Positions 1 to 5,865 of a DNA stretch of 9,773 nt are shown here, in pieces. This stretch comes from Actinobacteria bacterium RBG_16_64_13 (lineage in GTDB: Bacteria > Actinomycetota > Thermoleophilia > RBG-16-64-13). The stretch spans positions 1-9,773 of the forward strand of contig MELN01000001.1 in assembly GCA_001768675.1 (NCBI GenBank), in the 5' to 3' direction. A program made the translations under genes and the position numbers. A model generated the notes under the pieces. It ran no database searches. It was given only the letters and a program-made list of their open reading frames with translations, and was not told the origin of the DNA. Positions within the stretch are counted from its first letter, which is position 1. Each line of letters begins with the position of its first letter.

Positions 1-629
1 AAACGGGTGCGGTTCTCCATGTCCTGCGGGCCGTATCTGTCGTCGCGCTTGTTCCAGAAGCGGGACAGGAAGCTGTGAAAGAGGTGGTCGGCGGCCGCGT
101 TGATCTCGATACCATCCCAGCCGGCCTGCTGGAGGCGGTGGGTCGCCGAGGCGAATCGGACCACCAGTTCCTCGATCTCATCGATGCCAAGGGCGTGCGG
201 CGGATCGTCTGGGTGGACGTCGAACGGCGAGGCAAAAGTCACCGCCGAAGCGGCGATCGGCGTCGCGATGAGGGCGTAGATGCCCCCCCACGAGCCGCGA
301 TGGTACAGCTGGGTGAAGATGGGGCACCCGTACTTGTGGACTTCGGCGGCGAGTTCGCTGAGGTTCTTGATGTACTTGTCGTCGTCGACGCGGAAGCGAC
401 GGTCGCCGTTCTCGAGCAGCGGCCATTCCATGGCAGGCGTCTCGGTGATGATCAGACCGGCGCCACCTTTGGCGACCGCTCCATAGAAGGCCTTAGCGAT
501 GCTGCCGACGCGGATCTCGCCCGACTCGAAGAAGTAAGTCTGCGCCGCCGTCTTGACGATGCGGTTCTTCAACTGGACTTTGCCGATGTTGAAGGGGGAG
601 AACAGGTGAGCGTATCGGGTATCTTGCAT
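1..629 (-). CDS. NADH:flavin oxidoreductase, Old Yellow Enzyme family (partial, N-terminal 209 residues)
   Basis: This is the N-terminal half of an FMN-dependent TIM-barrel ene-reductase (Oxidored_FMN family). Such enzymes use NAD(P)H to reduce activated C=C bonds; the substrate here is unknown. Reading back from the ATG at 629-627 there is no stop before the window edge, so the C-terminus is missing. Family landmarks are LKNRIV (residues 20-25), KGGAGLIITE (54-63), FTQLYHRGSW (105-114, where QLxHxGR is usual), GWDGIEI (170-176) and FLSRFWNKRDDRYG (187-200) followed by ENRTR. Residues 177-180 read NAAA where most family members have the HxxH or HxxN pair that binds the substrate carbonyl, so this is a divergent subgroup. 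The start is supported by an AGAGGG ribosome-binding site at 634-639, four bases upstream. It lies 126 bases downstream of the MFS gene on the same strand and may share its physiology or have its own promoter. Confidence 0.88.
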   Translation of the reverse strand, partial: MQDTRYAHLFSPFNIGKVQLKNRIVKTAAQTYFFESGEIRVGSIAKAFYGAVAKGGAGLIITETPAMEWPLLENGDRRFRVDDDKYIKNLSELAAEVHKYGCPIFTQLYHRGSWGGIYALIATPIAASAVTFASPFDVHPDDPPHALGIDEIEELVVRFASATHRLQQAGWDGIEINAAADHLFHSFLSRFWNKRDDRYGPQDMENRTR

Positions 630-633
630 CGTG

Positions 634-639
634 CCCTCT
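634..639 (-). promoter_or_regulatory. Ribosome-binding site of the flavin oxidoreductase gene
   Basis: On the minus strand AGAGGG lies four bases upstream of the ATG at 629-627. It fixes the start of a gene whose far end is outside the window. Confidence 0.55.
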
Positions 640-708
640 CTCATTCGCCTACAGTGGTTCAAGCCGGCAGCGTAATGGTGCAGCGCCGTCTTATTAACGC
701 GGCTTCAC

Positions 709-714
709 ATTATA
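709..714 (-). promoter_or_regulatory. Candidate -10 box (TATAAT) upstream of the flavin oxidoreductase
   Basis: The minus strand reads TATAAT, an exact match to the bacterial -10 consensus, in a conspicuously AT-rich patch within GC-rich DNA. Transcription would start near 702 and give a leader of about 70 bases before the ATG at 629. No good TTGACA-like -35 is present at 16-18 bases; that position is occupied by the inverted repeat at 718-737. This suggests the oxidoreductase can be transcribed apart from the MFS gene. It is a sequence-only call. Confidence 0.5.
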
Positions 715-717
715 TAC

Positions 718-737
718 GTCGCCGCACAGGCGGCGAC
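718..737. promoter_or_regulatory. Perfect inverted repeat: possible operator or hairpin after the MFS gene
   Basis: Arms GTCGCCGC and GCGGCGAC are perfectly complementary around a four-base centre (8 bp arms, 20 bp in total). The repeat lies just upstream of the TATAAT at 714-709 on the minus strand, across the spacer and -35 region, as expected for a repressor operator. It also sits 18 bases past the MFS stop codon and could fold in RNA. No U-run follows on either strand, so a standard intrinsic terminator is the weaker reading. Confidence 0.5.
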
Positions 738-755
738 CCGGGGATCAAAGGCCGA

Positions 756-1979
756 TCAACAATGCCTTCCTCTGGCATCGCGAACCAGCACGGCGGCCAG
801 GGCGGCGACGACGAACACGGCAGCCGAGACCACGTAGGACGGCGCGAGCGAGGAGAAGCGGTCCTCCAGCAGTCCCCCGACATAGGGCCCGATGGCCATT
901 CCCGCGCCGATGAACACGGTCACAAACCCCAGGGAGGTGAAGGCCAGCTTGGGGCCGAACCCATCTCCGCAGGCGGCGCCGATCAGACCGGGGACACTGA
1001 ACACTCCCGATCCAAAAAGGATGGCCGACATGATCAGCGACGCCGTGCTCGGCCGCAGGGCGAACAAGCCTGCGGCGAGGGCTTGGAGCGCGAGAATGGT
1101 GGCAAGAGTCCGGCCGCGGCCTATGCGATCGGAAACGGCCCCCCAAAGGACCCCGAAGACGAGGCTGGAGGCTCCGACCACCAGAAACAGGCTGCCCGCG
1201 GTCTCGCTGGAGAAGTCCAGATCGGCGATCAGGCGCTTCTGGAAGAACGTGAAGTAGATCAGATAGGCAAAGCCGTACAGGAAGTTGACCGATCCCAGGT
1301 GCCAGGCGTATCCGGAGCGCACCACTCCAGCGAGGTCGACCAAGCCGGGTCCCGTGTTCGGGGTCTTCGGAGGTCTGGTGCGCACTGTTCCGGAGGGCCG
1401 GTCGCGTTCGAAACCGAAGGTGAGCAAGGCCATGAAGATGGTCACCACGGCAAAGAAGTACCAGGCCAGCCGCCACCCCTCGACGCCCCCGCTCTCGACG
1501 ATGCGCGGGACCAGGGGGCCGGCCACGACAAGCCCAACGCCGTTCCCCGACGCCGCGATAGTCGAAGCCAACCCGAGACGGCGCCCGTCGAACCAGGCCG
1601 ACATGAGAGCGATGGAAGGAGCCATGACCATGCCGTTGCCGATGCCGGTGAGGAGCCGGGCTCCGGAGGCGGTTGCCAGGCTGCCGGAGAACCCCGTCAG
1701 GAGCATGCCGGCCGCTGTGACCACCATGCCGGTGGTCACCACCTTGCGGGGACCGAACCGCGAGGCGAGAAGACCCCCGACAAGAGCCATGAGTGTGTAG
1801 CCTGCGAGGTTCCAGGAGGCGAGCGATCCGGCCGCGGCGCCGCTCAGCCCCAGCGCGGGCTGCATATCCGGAAGGACCGTGCTGTACCCGAAGCGCCCCA
1901 ACCCCAGGGCTCCGAAGATCCCGAGGAAGGCCACGGCCAGAATGACCCACCTGTATGCGGGGCCGCGTGCCGCCGTCAA
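756..1979 (-). CDS. MFS transporter (major facilitator superfamily, 12-TM type)
   Basis: This is a 407-residue inner-membrane secondary transporter with the usual MFS length and layout: six hydrophobic helices, a charged cytoplasmic loop around residues 190-222, then six more. MFS motif A appears after helix 2 (GGLLASRFGPRK, 68-79) and again in the second half (GVLWGAVSDRIGRGR, 276-290). The N-terminal GLGRFGYSTVLP (26-37) resembles the YbfB/YjiJ-like and related MFS groups, but the substrate cannot be assigned. The start is a TTG at 1979-1977. The frame stays open upstream but shows no ATG or GTG, and there is no good ribosome-binding site. The TTG overlaps the stop of a short upstream reading frame (TTGA), so translation may be coupled, or the true N-terminus may be hidden by a frameshift. 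The neighbour downstream is the flavin oxidoreductase. Confidence 0.9.
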   Translation of the reverse strand: MTAARGPAYRWVILAVAFLGIFGALGLGRFGYSTVLPDMQPALGLSGAAAGSLASWNLAGYTLMALVGGLLASRFGPRKVVTTGMVVTAAGMLLTGFSGSLATASGARLLTGIGNGMVMAPSIALMSAWFDGRRLGLASTIAASGNGVGLVVAGPLVPRIVESGGVEGWRLAWYFFAVVTIFMALLTFGFERDRPSGTVRTRPPKTPNTGPGLVDLAGVVRSGYAWHLGSVNFLYGFAYLIYFTFFQKRLIADLDFSSETAGSLFLVVGASSLVFGVLWGAVSDRIGRGRTLATILALQALAAGLFALRPSTASLIMSAILFGSGVFSVPGLIGAACGDGFGPKLAFTSLGFVTVFIGAGMAIGPYVGGLLEDRFSSLAPSYVVSAAVFVVAALAAVLVRDARGRHC

Positions 1980-2029
1980 GGTGTTCGATCCGTCGAGATC
2001 CGGAAGGAAATCACATCCGTCTTTCGCAT
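1976..2029 (-). CDS. Possible 17-residue leader peptide overlapping the MFS start codon
   Basis: On the minus strand an ATG at 2029-2027 opens a short frame reading MRKTDVISFRISTDRTP. Its TGA stop (1978-1976) overlaps the MFS TTG start as TTGA, the arrangement used for translational coupling. A TATGAT element ends exactly seven bases before this ATG, so the peptide could be translated from a leaderless mRNA. An alternative start at 2041 would add four residues (MMRR). The peptide has no run of a single amino acid that would suggest attenuation. It could equally be the true N-terminus of the transporter separated by a frameshift, or chance. Confidence 0.35.
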   Translation of the reverse strand: MRKTDVISFRISTDRTP

Positions 2030-2036
2030 GCGTCTC

Positions 2037-2042
2037 ATCATA
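2037..2042 (-). promoter_or_regulatory. Candidate -10 element (TATGAT) for the MFS transcript
   Basis: The minus strand reads TATGAT, one mismatch from TATAAT, followed by seven bases and the ATG of the short leader frame. That spacing predicts transcription starting at or beside the ATG. No convincing -35 was found. Confidence 0.4.
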
Positions 2043-2095
2043 GCGCCCTGAAACCCGGCTTGGCCGGTGCGCTCCTTGAGGTCCAGCGCGTATGC

Positions 2096-2101
2096 TACAT
2101 T
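2096..2101 (+). promoter_or_regulatory. Candidate -10 element (TACATT) for the DUF5674-tag-xfp operon
   Basis: TACATT fits TAnnnT and lies six bases upstream of the ATG at 2108, which has no Shine-Dalgarno sequence. This spacing predicts a leaderless mRNA. A TTGAGG lies upstream at 2076-2081, but a 14-base spacer is too short for a normal -35. It faces away from the MFS -10 at 2042-2037, making this a divergent promoter region. Confidence 0.4.
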
Positions 2102-2107
2102 CGGCCC

Positions 2108-2449
2108 ATGAAGATCGTCGATGCGCCCCTCTCTTTGCAGGATCTCGCTTTCATGGCCGAGGTGGGGTTCGGCGATCTCGTCAAGGCCGTCGTTGACGTT
2201 GAACGAGGCATGATGGCTGTCGATGCCGACCTCCATTCCGACGAGGAAGCGCTTCTTCTTGAACACGGTTCCGAGCAACGTCACCTCTGGGGGATCAACA
2301 TCTACCCTGGTCTGCCGGCCGAGCAGCGGGTCGAGTTCGATTCGATGATCAACATCCGGCCGTCGCAGGGCAATCGTTCGCGCGGCGTTGACGATCCTGT
2401 AGTCCAGGCCCGCATACTTGCCATCGTCGGGTCGCTCATCGTGGCATGA
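2108..2449 (+). CDS. DUF5674 family protein
   Basis: This 113-residue protein matches my recollection of DUF5674: the N-terminal MKIVDAPLSLQDL, then FGDLVKAVVDVERGMMAVD, HSDEEALLLEHGS, LWGINIYP and the signature EFDSMINIRPSQGNRSRGV near residues 75-93, ending in a short helix. The length is normal for the family, whose biochemical function is unknown. There is no signal peptide or membrane segment, so it should be cytoplasmic. I chose the ATG at 2108 because family similarity begins there, although the frame is open further upstream to 1955. No ribosome-binding site is visible; a TACATT six bases upstream suggests a leaderless transcript. Its TGA overlaps the next gene's ATG (ATGA at 2446), so the two are very likely co-translated. 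Confidence 0.85.
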   Translation: MKIVDAPLSLQDLAFMAEVGFGDLVKAVVDVERGMMAVDADLHSDEEALLLEHGSEQRHLWGINIYPGLPAEQRVEFDSMINIRPSQGNRSRGVDDPVVQARILAIVGSLIVA

Positions 2450-2790
2450 GCCCGCTGCATGCCGACCTTGCTGCCGGTAGATGGCATGCCTTCCCGCTGG
2501 TGGAGCAACTGGCAAACGTGGGGAGCGAGGTGGAGCGAGCCTTGAACTGGACGGCAAGGGGAAACCCTGAATACAGCCGGAGGGCGTTGGAGCGGGCGCT
2601 GGAGCTGCTTGAGCTGACCATCGGGGATTCCCGGCATAGGACGCGACTCAAAGAATTGACCCGCCTCCGCGAGGCACTCCTCGACTACTTCTGCGGGGAG
2701 AATGAATACGGATCGTCGGAGGCGAACTGGCACAGCTACTTCCATCCATACGGGATGGCCGTCGCAATCAGGAAGCACGGTGCCCAGTGA
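2446..2790 (+). CDS. Conserved small helical protein of unknown function
   Basis: This 114-residue soluble protein belongs to no family I can name with certainty. It appears mostly alpha-helical. From about residue 18 it reads PLVEQLANVGSEVERALNW, ARGNPEYSRRALERALELLELT, RLKELTRLREALLDYF and a C-terminal aromatic segment with NEYGSS and NWHSYFHPYG. The middle part, with charged residues spaced along helices, resembles short proteins often annotated as hypothetical in environmental genomes. The start overlaps the DUF5674 stop (ATGA); no nearer in-frame start exists, so the first dozen residues may be a poorly conserved extension. The stop is ten bases before the tag ATG and forms part of that gene's ribosome-binding site. 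A partnership with DUF5674 is suggested only by the overlap. Confidence 0.8.
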   Translation: MSPLHADLAAGRWHAFPLVEQLANVGSEVERALNWTARGNPEYSRRALERALELLELTIGDSRHRTRLKELTRLREALLDYFCGENEYGSSEANWHSYFHPYGMAVAIRKHGAQ

Positions 2791-2792
2791 GG
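2786..2792 (+). promoter_or_regulatory. Ribosome-binding site of tag
   Basis: AGTGAGG lies eight bases before the ATG at 2801 and includes the stop codon of the preceding gene. It favours the 2801 start over the in-frame GTG at 2780 and over upstream codons back to 2702. Confidence 0.5.
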
Positions 2793-2800
2793 CCGGCGGC

Positions 2801-3424
2801 ATGCTGACACGCTGCGCCTGGGTCGGCGAGGATCCCCTGTACATCTCGTACCACGACGAAGAGTGGGGCGTACCGGTCTACGACGACCGGCTGCTTTTTG
2901 AGTTCCTGGTGCTCGAAGGCGCTCAAGCCGGGCTCAGTTGGTCGACCATCCTCAGGAAGCGAGAAGGCTACCGGCTGGCCTTCGCCGGCTTCGATCCGGT
3001 CAAGGTGGCTGTTTTCGGCGATGTGGATATCGCGCGGCTACTGGCCGACCCGGGAATCGTCCGGAACCGGCTCAAGATAGGGTCGGCCGTGACCAACGCC
3101 CAGGCGTTCCTGCGGGTGCGGGAGGAGTTCGGGAGTTTCGCGGACTACATCTGGCGATTCGTCGATGACAAGACCCTCCACAACGAGTGGCGGACTATAG
3201 CTGAGATCCCCGCGAAGACGGCCGAGGCGGAGCGCTTGAGCGCAGATCTGAAGAAGCGAGGCTTCCGTTTTGTGGGTCCCACGATCTGCTACGCGCACAT
3301 GCAGGCCACCGGCATGGTCAACGACCACACCGTCGATTGCTTCCGCTGGGCAGAGCTAAGGAGCGGCGCGGCGACCGGCGCGGCGTCCACCGGCAGGCGC
3401 TCTCCCCAAGGAGGATCGTCATGA
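2801..3424 (+). CDS. tag: DNA-3-methyladenine glycosylase I
   Basis: Tag hydrolyses the N-glycosidic bond of 3-methyladenine in alkylated DNA, the first step of base excision repair. The 207-residue protein carries the full signature: RCAWV at the N-terminus, YHDEEWG (17-23), FEFLVLEGAQAGLSW (33-47) and NDHTVDCF (174-181). The structural zinc ligands of the family correspond to Cys5, His18, His176 and Cys180, and the base-recognition residues to Glu39 and Trp47; all are present. After residue 187 there is a low-complexity tail rich in Gly, Ala and Ser, beyond the usual end of about 187 residues. That tail contains the ribosome-binding site of the next gene and may be a by-product of it. The stop overlaps the xfp ATG (ATGA at 3421). 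Co-transcription with a central-metabolic gene is unusual, and no LexA- or Ada-type operator was seen. Confidence 0.95.
   Translation: MLTRCAWVGEDPLYISYHDEEWGVPVYDDRLLFEFLVLEGAQAGLSWSTILRKREGYRLAFAGFDPVKVAVFGDVDIARLLADPGIVRNRLKIGSAVTNAQAFLRVREEFGSFADYIWRFVDDKTLHNEWRTIAEIPAKTAEAERLSADLKKRGFRFVGPTICYAHMQATGMVNDHTVDCFRWAELRSGAATGAASTGRRSPQGGSS
3408..3414 (+). promoter_or_regulatory. Strong ribosome-binding site of xfp
   Basis: AAGGAGG lies six bases before the xfp ATG at 3421 and inside the 3' end of tag. It is the best Shine-Dalgarno match noticed in the window and suggests high translation of phosphoketolase relative to the upstream genes. Confidence 0.75.
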
Positions 3425-5826
3425 GCACCGGGACATTTCCCGCGGCCCCGGCGGCGCCACTCGAGCCCGCCCTCCTCGAGCGTATGAACGCCTACTGGCG
3501 GGCCGCCAACTACCTGTCGGTGGGGCAGATCTACCTCAAGGAAAACCCGTTGCTCCGGCGTCCGCTGCAGCGCGAGCACGTAAAGGCCCGGCTTCTTGGC
3601 CATTGGGGCACCTGCCCAGGCCTCAACCTTCTGTATGTCCACCTCAACCGGGTGATCAAGTCGCGCGACCTGGACGTCATCTACATCTGCGGCCCCGGCC
3701 ACGGGGGTCCGGCCATGGTGGCGAATACTTATCTCGAGGGCACATACAGCGAGTACTACCCGCGCATCTCGCGGGACGAGGCCGGTCTGCAACGGCTCTT
3801 CAAGCAGTTCTCGTTCCCGGGGGGCATCCCCAGCCACGTGGCCGCCGAGACTCCCGGCTCCATCCATGAGGGCGGGGAACTGGGCTACTGCCTTTCACAC
3901 GCCTACGGCGCGGCATTCGACAATCCCGATCTGATCGTGGCCTGTGTGATCGGCGACGGCGAGGCCGAGACCGGGGCTCTAGCTGCTTCCTGGCAGTCCA
4001 ACAAGTTCCTCAATGCTGCCGTGGACGGAGCCGTGCTTCCTATTCTCCACCTCAACGGCTACAAGATCGCCAATCCCACCATCCTGGCCCGGGTGGGCCG
4101 GGAGGAGCTGGCGGACTATCTGCGGGGTTGCGGACACGCGCCCTATTTCGTCGAGGGCGACGATCCGGCCCGCGTGCACCGATCGCTGGCCGCCACCCTT
4201 GACAGCGTGATAGACGAGATCCAGGCGATCCAGCGGAGAGCCCGCGTCGACGGCGTCGGCGAGCGTCCGCTGTGGCCGATGATCGTGTTGGCCACCCCAA
4301 AGGGCTGGACGGGGCCGAAGATGGTGGATGGGCTGCAGACCGAAGGCACCTTCCGGTCGCATCAAGTCCCCTTCTCGGACATGACCGATGAGCACGTCAA
4401 GCTCCTGGAGGATTGGCTGCAGAGCTACAAGCCCGAGGAGCTTTTCGACCGGGCCGGGGCGCTCCGGCCCGAACTGGCCGACCTTGCGCCCGCCGGTGCG
4501 CGGCGGATGAGCGACAATCCCCACGCCAACGGAGGCCTGCTCCTGCGCGACCTGGATCTACCCGATTTCCGCGACTACGCCGTGGACGTCCCCGCTCCAG
4601 GCGCCGCCGTGGGAGAGGCGACCAAGGTGATGGGCAAGTTCCTCGCCGAGGTCATGCGCCGCAGTCTACAGGCCGGCAACTTCCGCCTCTTCGGGCCCGA
4701 CGAGACCCGCTCGAACCGGCTCGACGCGGTGCTGGAGGTCACCCCGCGCACGTGGAGTGCCGCCATCATCCCCGGGGACGATCGCCTCAGCCCCACCGGC
4801 CGGGTGATGGAGATCTTGAGCGAACACACCATCCAGGGCTGGGTCGAGGGCTACCTGCTGACCGGGCGGCACGCATTCTTCTCCTGCTATGAGGCCTTCA
4901 TCCACATCGTCTCGTCCATGTTCAATCAGTACGCCAAGTGGCTGGACGTCTGCGAAGAGATCCCCTGGCGGCGGCCGGTGGCCTCGCTCAACTACCTGCT
5001 CACCTCTCACGTGTGGCGGCAGGACCACAACGGCTTCTCCCACCAGGACCCGGGCTTCATCGATCATGTGCTCACAAAGAAGGCCTCTGTGACCCGTGTC
5101 TATCTGCCGCCCGACGCCAACAGCCTGCTCTACGTGACCGACCTGTGCCTGCGCAGCCGGAGCCTCGTGAATGTGATCGTCGCGGGCAAGCAATTGGCAC
5201 CGCAATGGCTGGACATGGCTGCAGCGGTCCGGCATTGCAGCGCCGGCATCGGAATCTGGGATTGGGCGAGTAACGACGGGGGCGGCGATCCGGATGTGGT
5301 CATGGCCTGCGCGGGCGACGTCCCGGCCATGGAGACCCTGGCGGCCGTCGACTTTCTGCGCAGTCACCTGCCCGACCTCAAGGTGAGGGTGGTGAACGTC
5401 GTGGACCTCATGACCCTGCAGCCCAAGGAGGAGCACCCCAACGGCCTCTCTGCCCCCGAGTTCGACGACCTGTTCACGGTCGATCGTCCCGTGATCTTCG
5501 CCTACCACGGGTACCCGTGGCTCATCCACCGGCTCACCTACCGGCGCACCAACCATGGCAACCTTCACGTGCGCGGCTACAAGGAAGAGGGGACCACCAC
5601 CACACCCTTCGACATGACCGTGCGCAACGATCTAGACCGTTTCAGCCTGGCGCGCGACGTGGTCGACCGGGTGCCCGGCCTGGGCGAGCGCGGGGCGCGC
5701 CTCAGTCAGCTGGTGCGCGACATCCATGCACAACACGATGAGTACATCCGCGAGCACGGCGACGACATGCCCGTGGTCAAGGACTGGACCTGGGGCTCGT
5801 ACGGATCATCGGCGACGTGCCTGTGA
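3421..5826 (+). CDS. xfp: Xylulose-5-phosphate/fructose-6-phosphate phosphoketolase
   Basis: This is a cytoplasmic thiamine-diphosphate enzyme that cleaves xylulose-5-phosphate, and often fructose-6-phosphate, with phosphate to give acetyl phosphate plus glyceraldehyde-3-phosphate or erythrose-4-phosphate. At 801 residues it has the normal full length. Visible signatures are GHWGTCPGLNLLYVHLNR (60-77), GPGHGGPA (91-98), FSFPGGIPSHVAAETPGSIHEG (130-151), the ThDP/Mg motif GDGEAETG (178-185) with NGYKIANPT (212-220), WVEGYLLTGRH (474-484, containing the cofactor-activating Glu) and WRQDHNGFSHQDPGF (532-546). Active-site histidines are present at 61, 94, 139 and 314 and in the HNGFSH segment. 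The C-terminus carries about nine residues beyond the usual WTW end. Dual substrate use cannot be decided from sequence. No acetate kinase or phosphotransacetylase gene is in the window to use the acetyl phosphate. Confidence 0.97.
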   Translation: MSTGTFPAAPAAPLEPALLERMNAYWRAANYLSVGQIYLKENPLLRRPLQREHVKARLLGHWGTCPGLNLLYVHLNRVIKSRDLDVIYICGPGHGGPAMVANTYLEGTYSEYYPRISRDEAGLQRLFKQFSFPGGIPSHVAAETPGSIHEGGELGYCLSHAYGAAFDNPDLIVACVIGDGEAETGALAASWQSNKFLNAAVDGAVLPILHLNGYKIANPTILARVGREELADYLRGCGHAPYFVEGDDPARVHRSLAATLDSVIDEIQAIQRRARVDGVGERPLWPMIVLATPKGWTGPKMVDGLQTEGTFRSHQVPFSDMTDEHVKLLEDWLQSYKPEELFDRAGALRPELADLAPAGARRMSDNPHANGGLLLRDLDLPDFRDYAVDVPAPGAAVGEATKVMGKFLAEVMRRSLQAGNFRLFGPDETRSNRLDAVLEVTPRTWSAAIIPGDDRLSPTGRVMEILSEHTIQGWVEGYLLTGRHAFFSCYEAFIHIVSSMFNQYAKWLDVCEEIPWRRPVASLNYLLTSHVWRQDHNGFSHQDPGFIDHVLTKKASVTRVYLPPDANSLLYVTDLCLRSRSLVNVIVAGKQLAPQWLDMAAAVRHCSAGIGIWDWASNDGGGDPDVVMACAGDVPAMETLAAVDFLRSHLPDLKVRVVNVVDLMTLQPKEEHPNGLSAPEFDDLFTVDRPVIFAYHGYPWLIHRLTYRRTNHGNLHVRGYKEEGTTTTPFDMTVRNDLDRFSLARDVVDRVPGLGERGARLSQLVRDIHAQHDEYIREHGDDMPVVKDWTWGSYGSSATCL

Positions 5827-5865
5827 CCGGCGTCTTCATCCAGGTGTCGGAGTAGGGGCAGGACT

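Noticed and set aside
718..737. Intrinsic terminator for the MFS gene
   Set aside because: The stem is strong, but the minus strand continues with GTATATAATG, not a U-run. An operator beside the TATAAT is preferred, though an RNA role is not excluded.
745..1950. A 401-codon minus-strand frame overlapping the MFS gene
   Set aside because: It covers the same strand in another frame, is Arg/His-rich and lacks membrane helices. The frame at 756-1979 carries clear MFS motifs.
75..2051. A 658-codon plus-strand open frame
   Set aside because: It is antisense to the flavin reductase and MFS genes. Its translation is rich in Gly, Arg, His and Asp with no domain, as expected for shadow frames in GC-rich DNA.
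1976..2557. A 193-codon minus-strand frame spanning the DUF5674 gene
   Set aside because: Most of it is antisense to DUF5674 and the next gene. Only its last 17-21 codons, in the intergenic region, were kept as a possible leader peptide.
4666..5568. A 300-codon minus-strand frame inside xfp
   Set aside because: It is antisense to highly conserved phosphoketolase sequence, with Val/Gly/His/Asp-rich composition and no recognisable motif.
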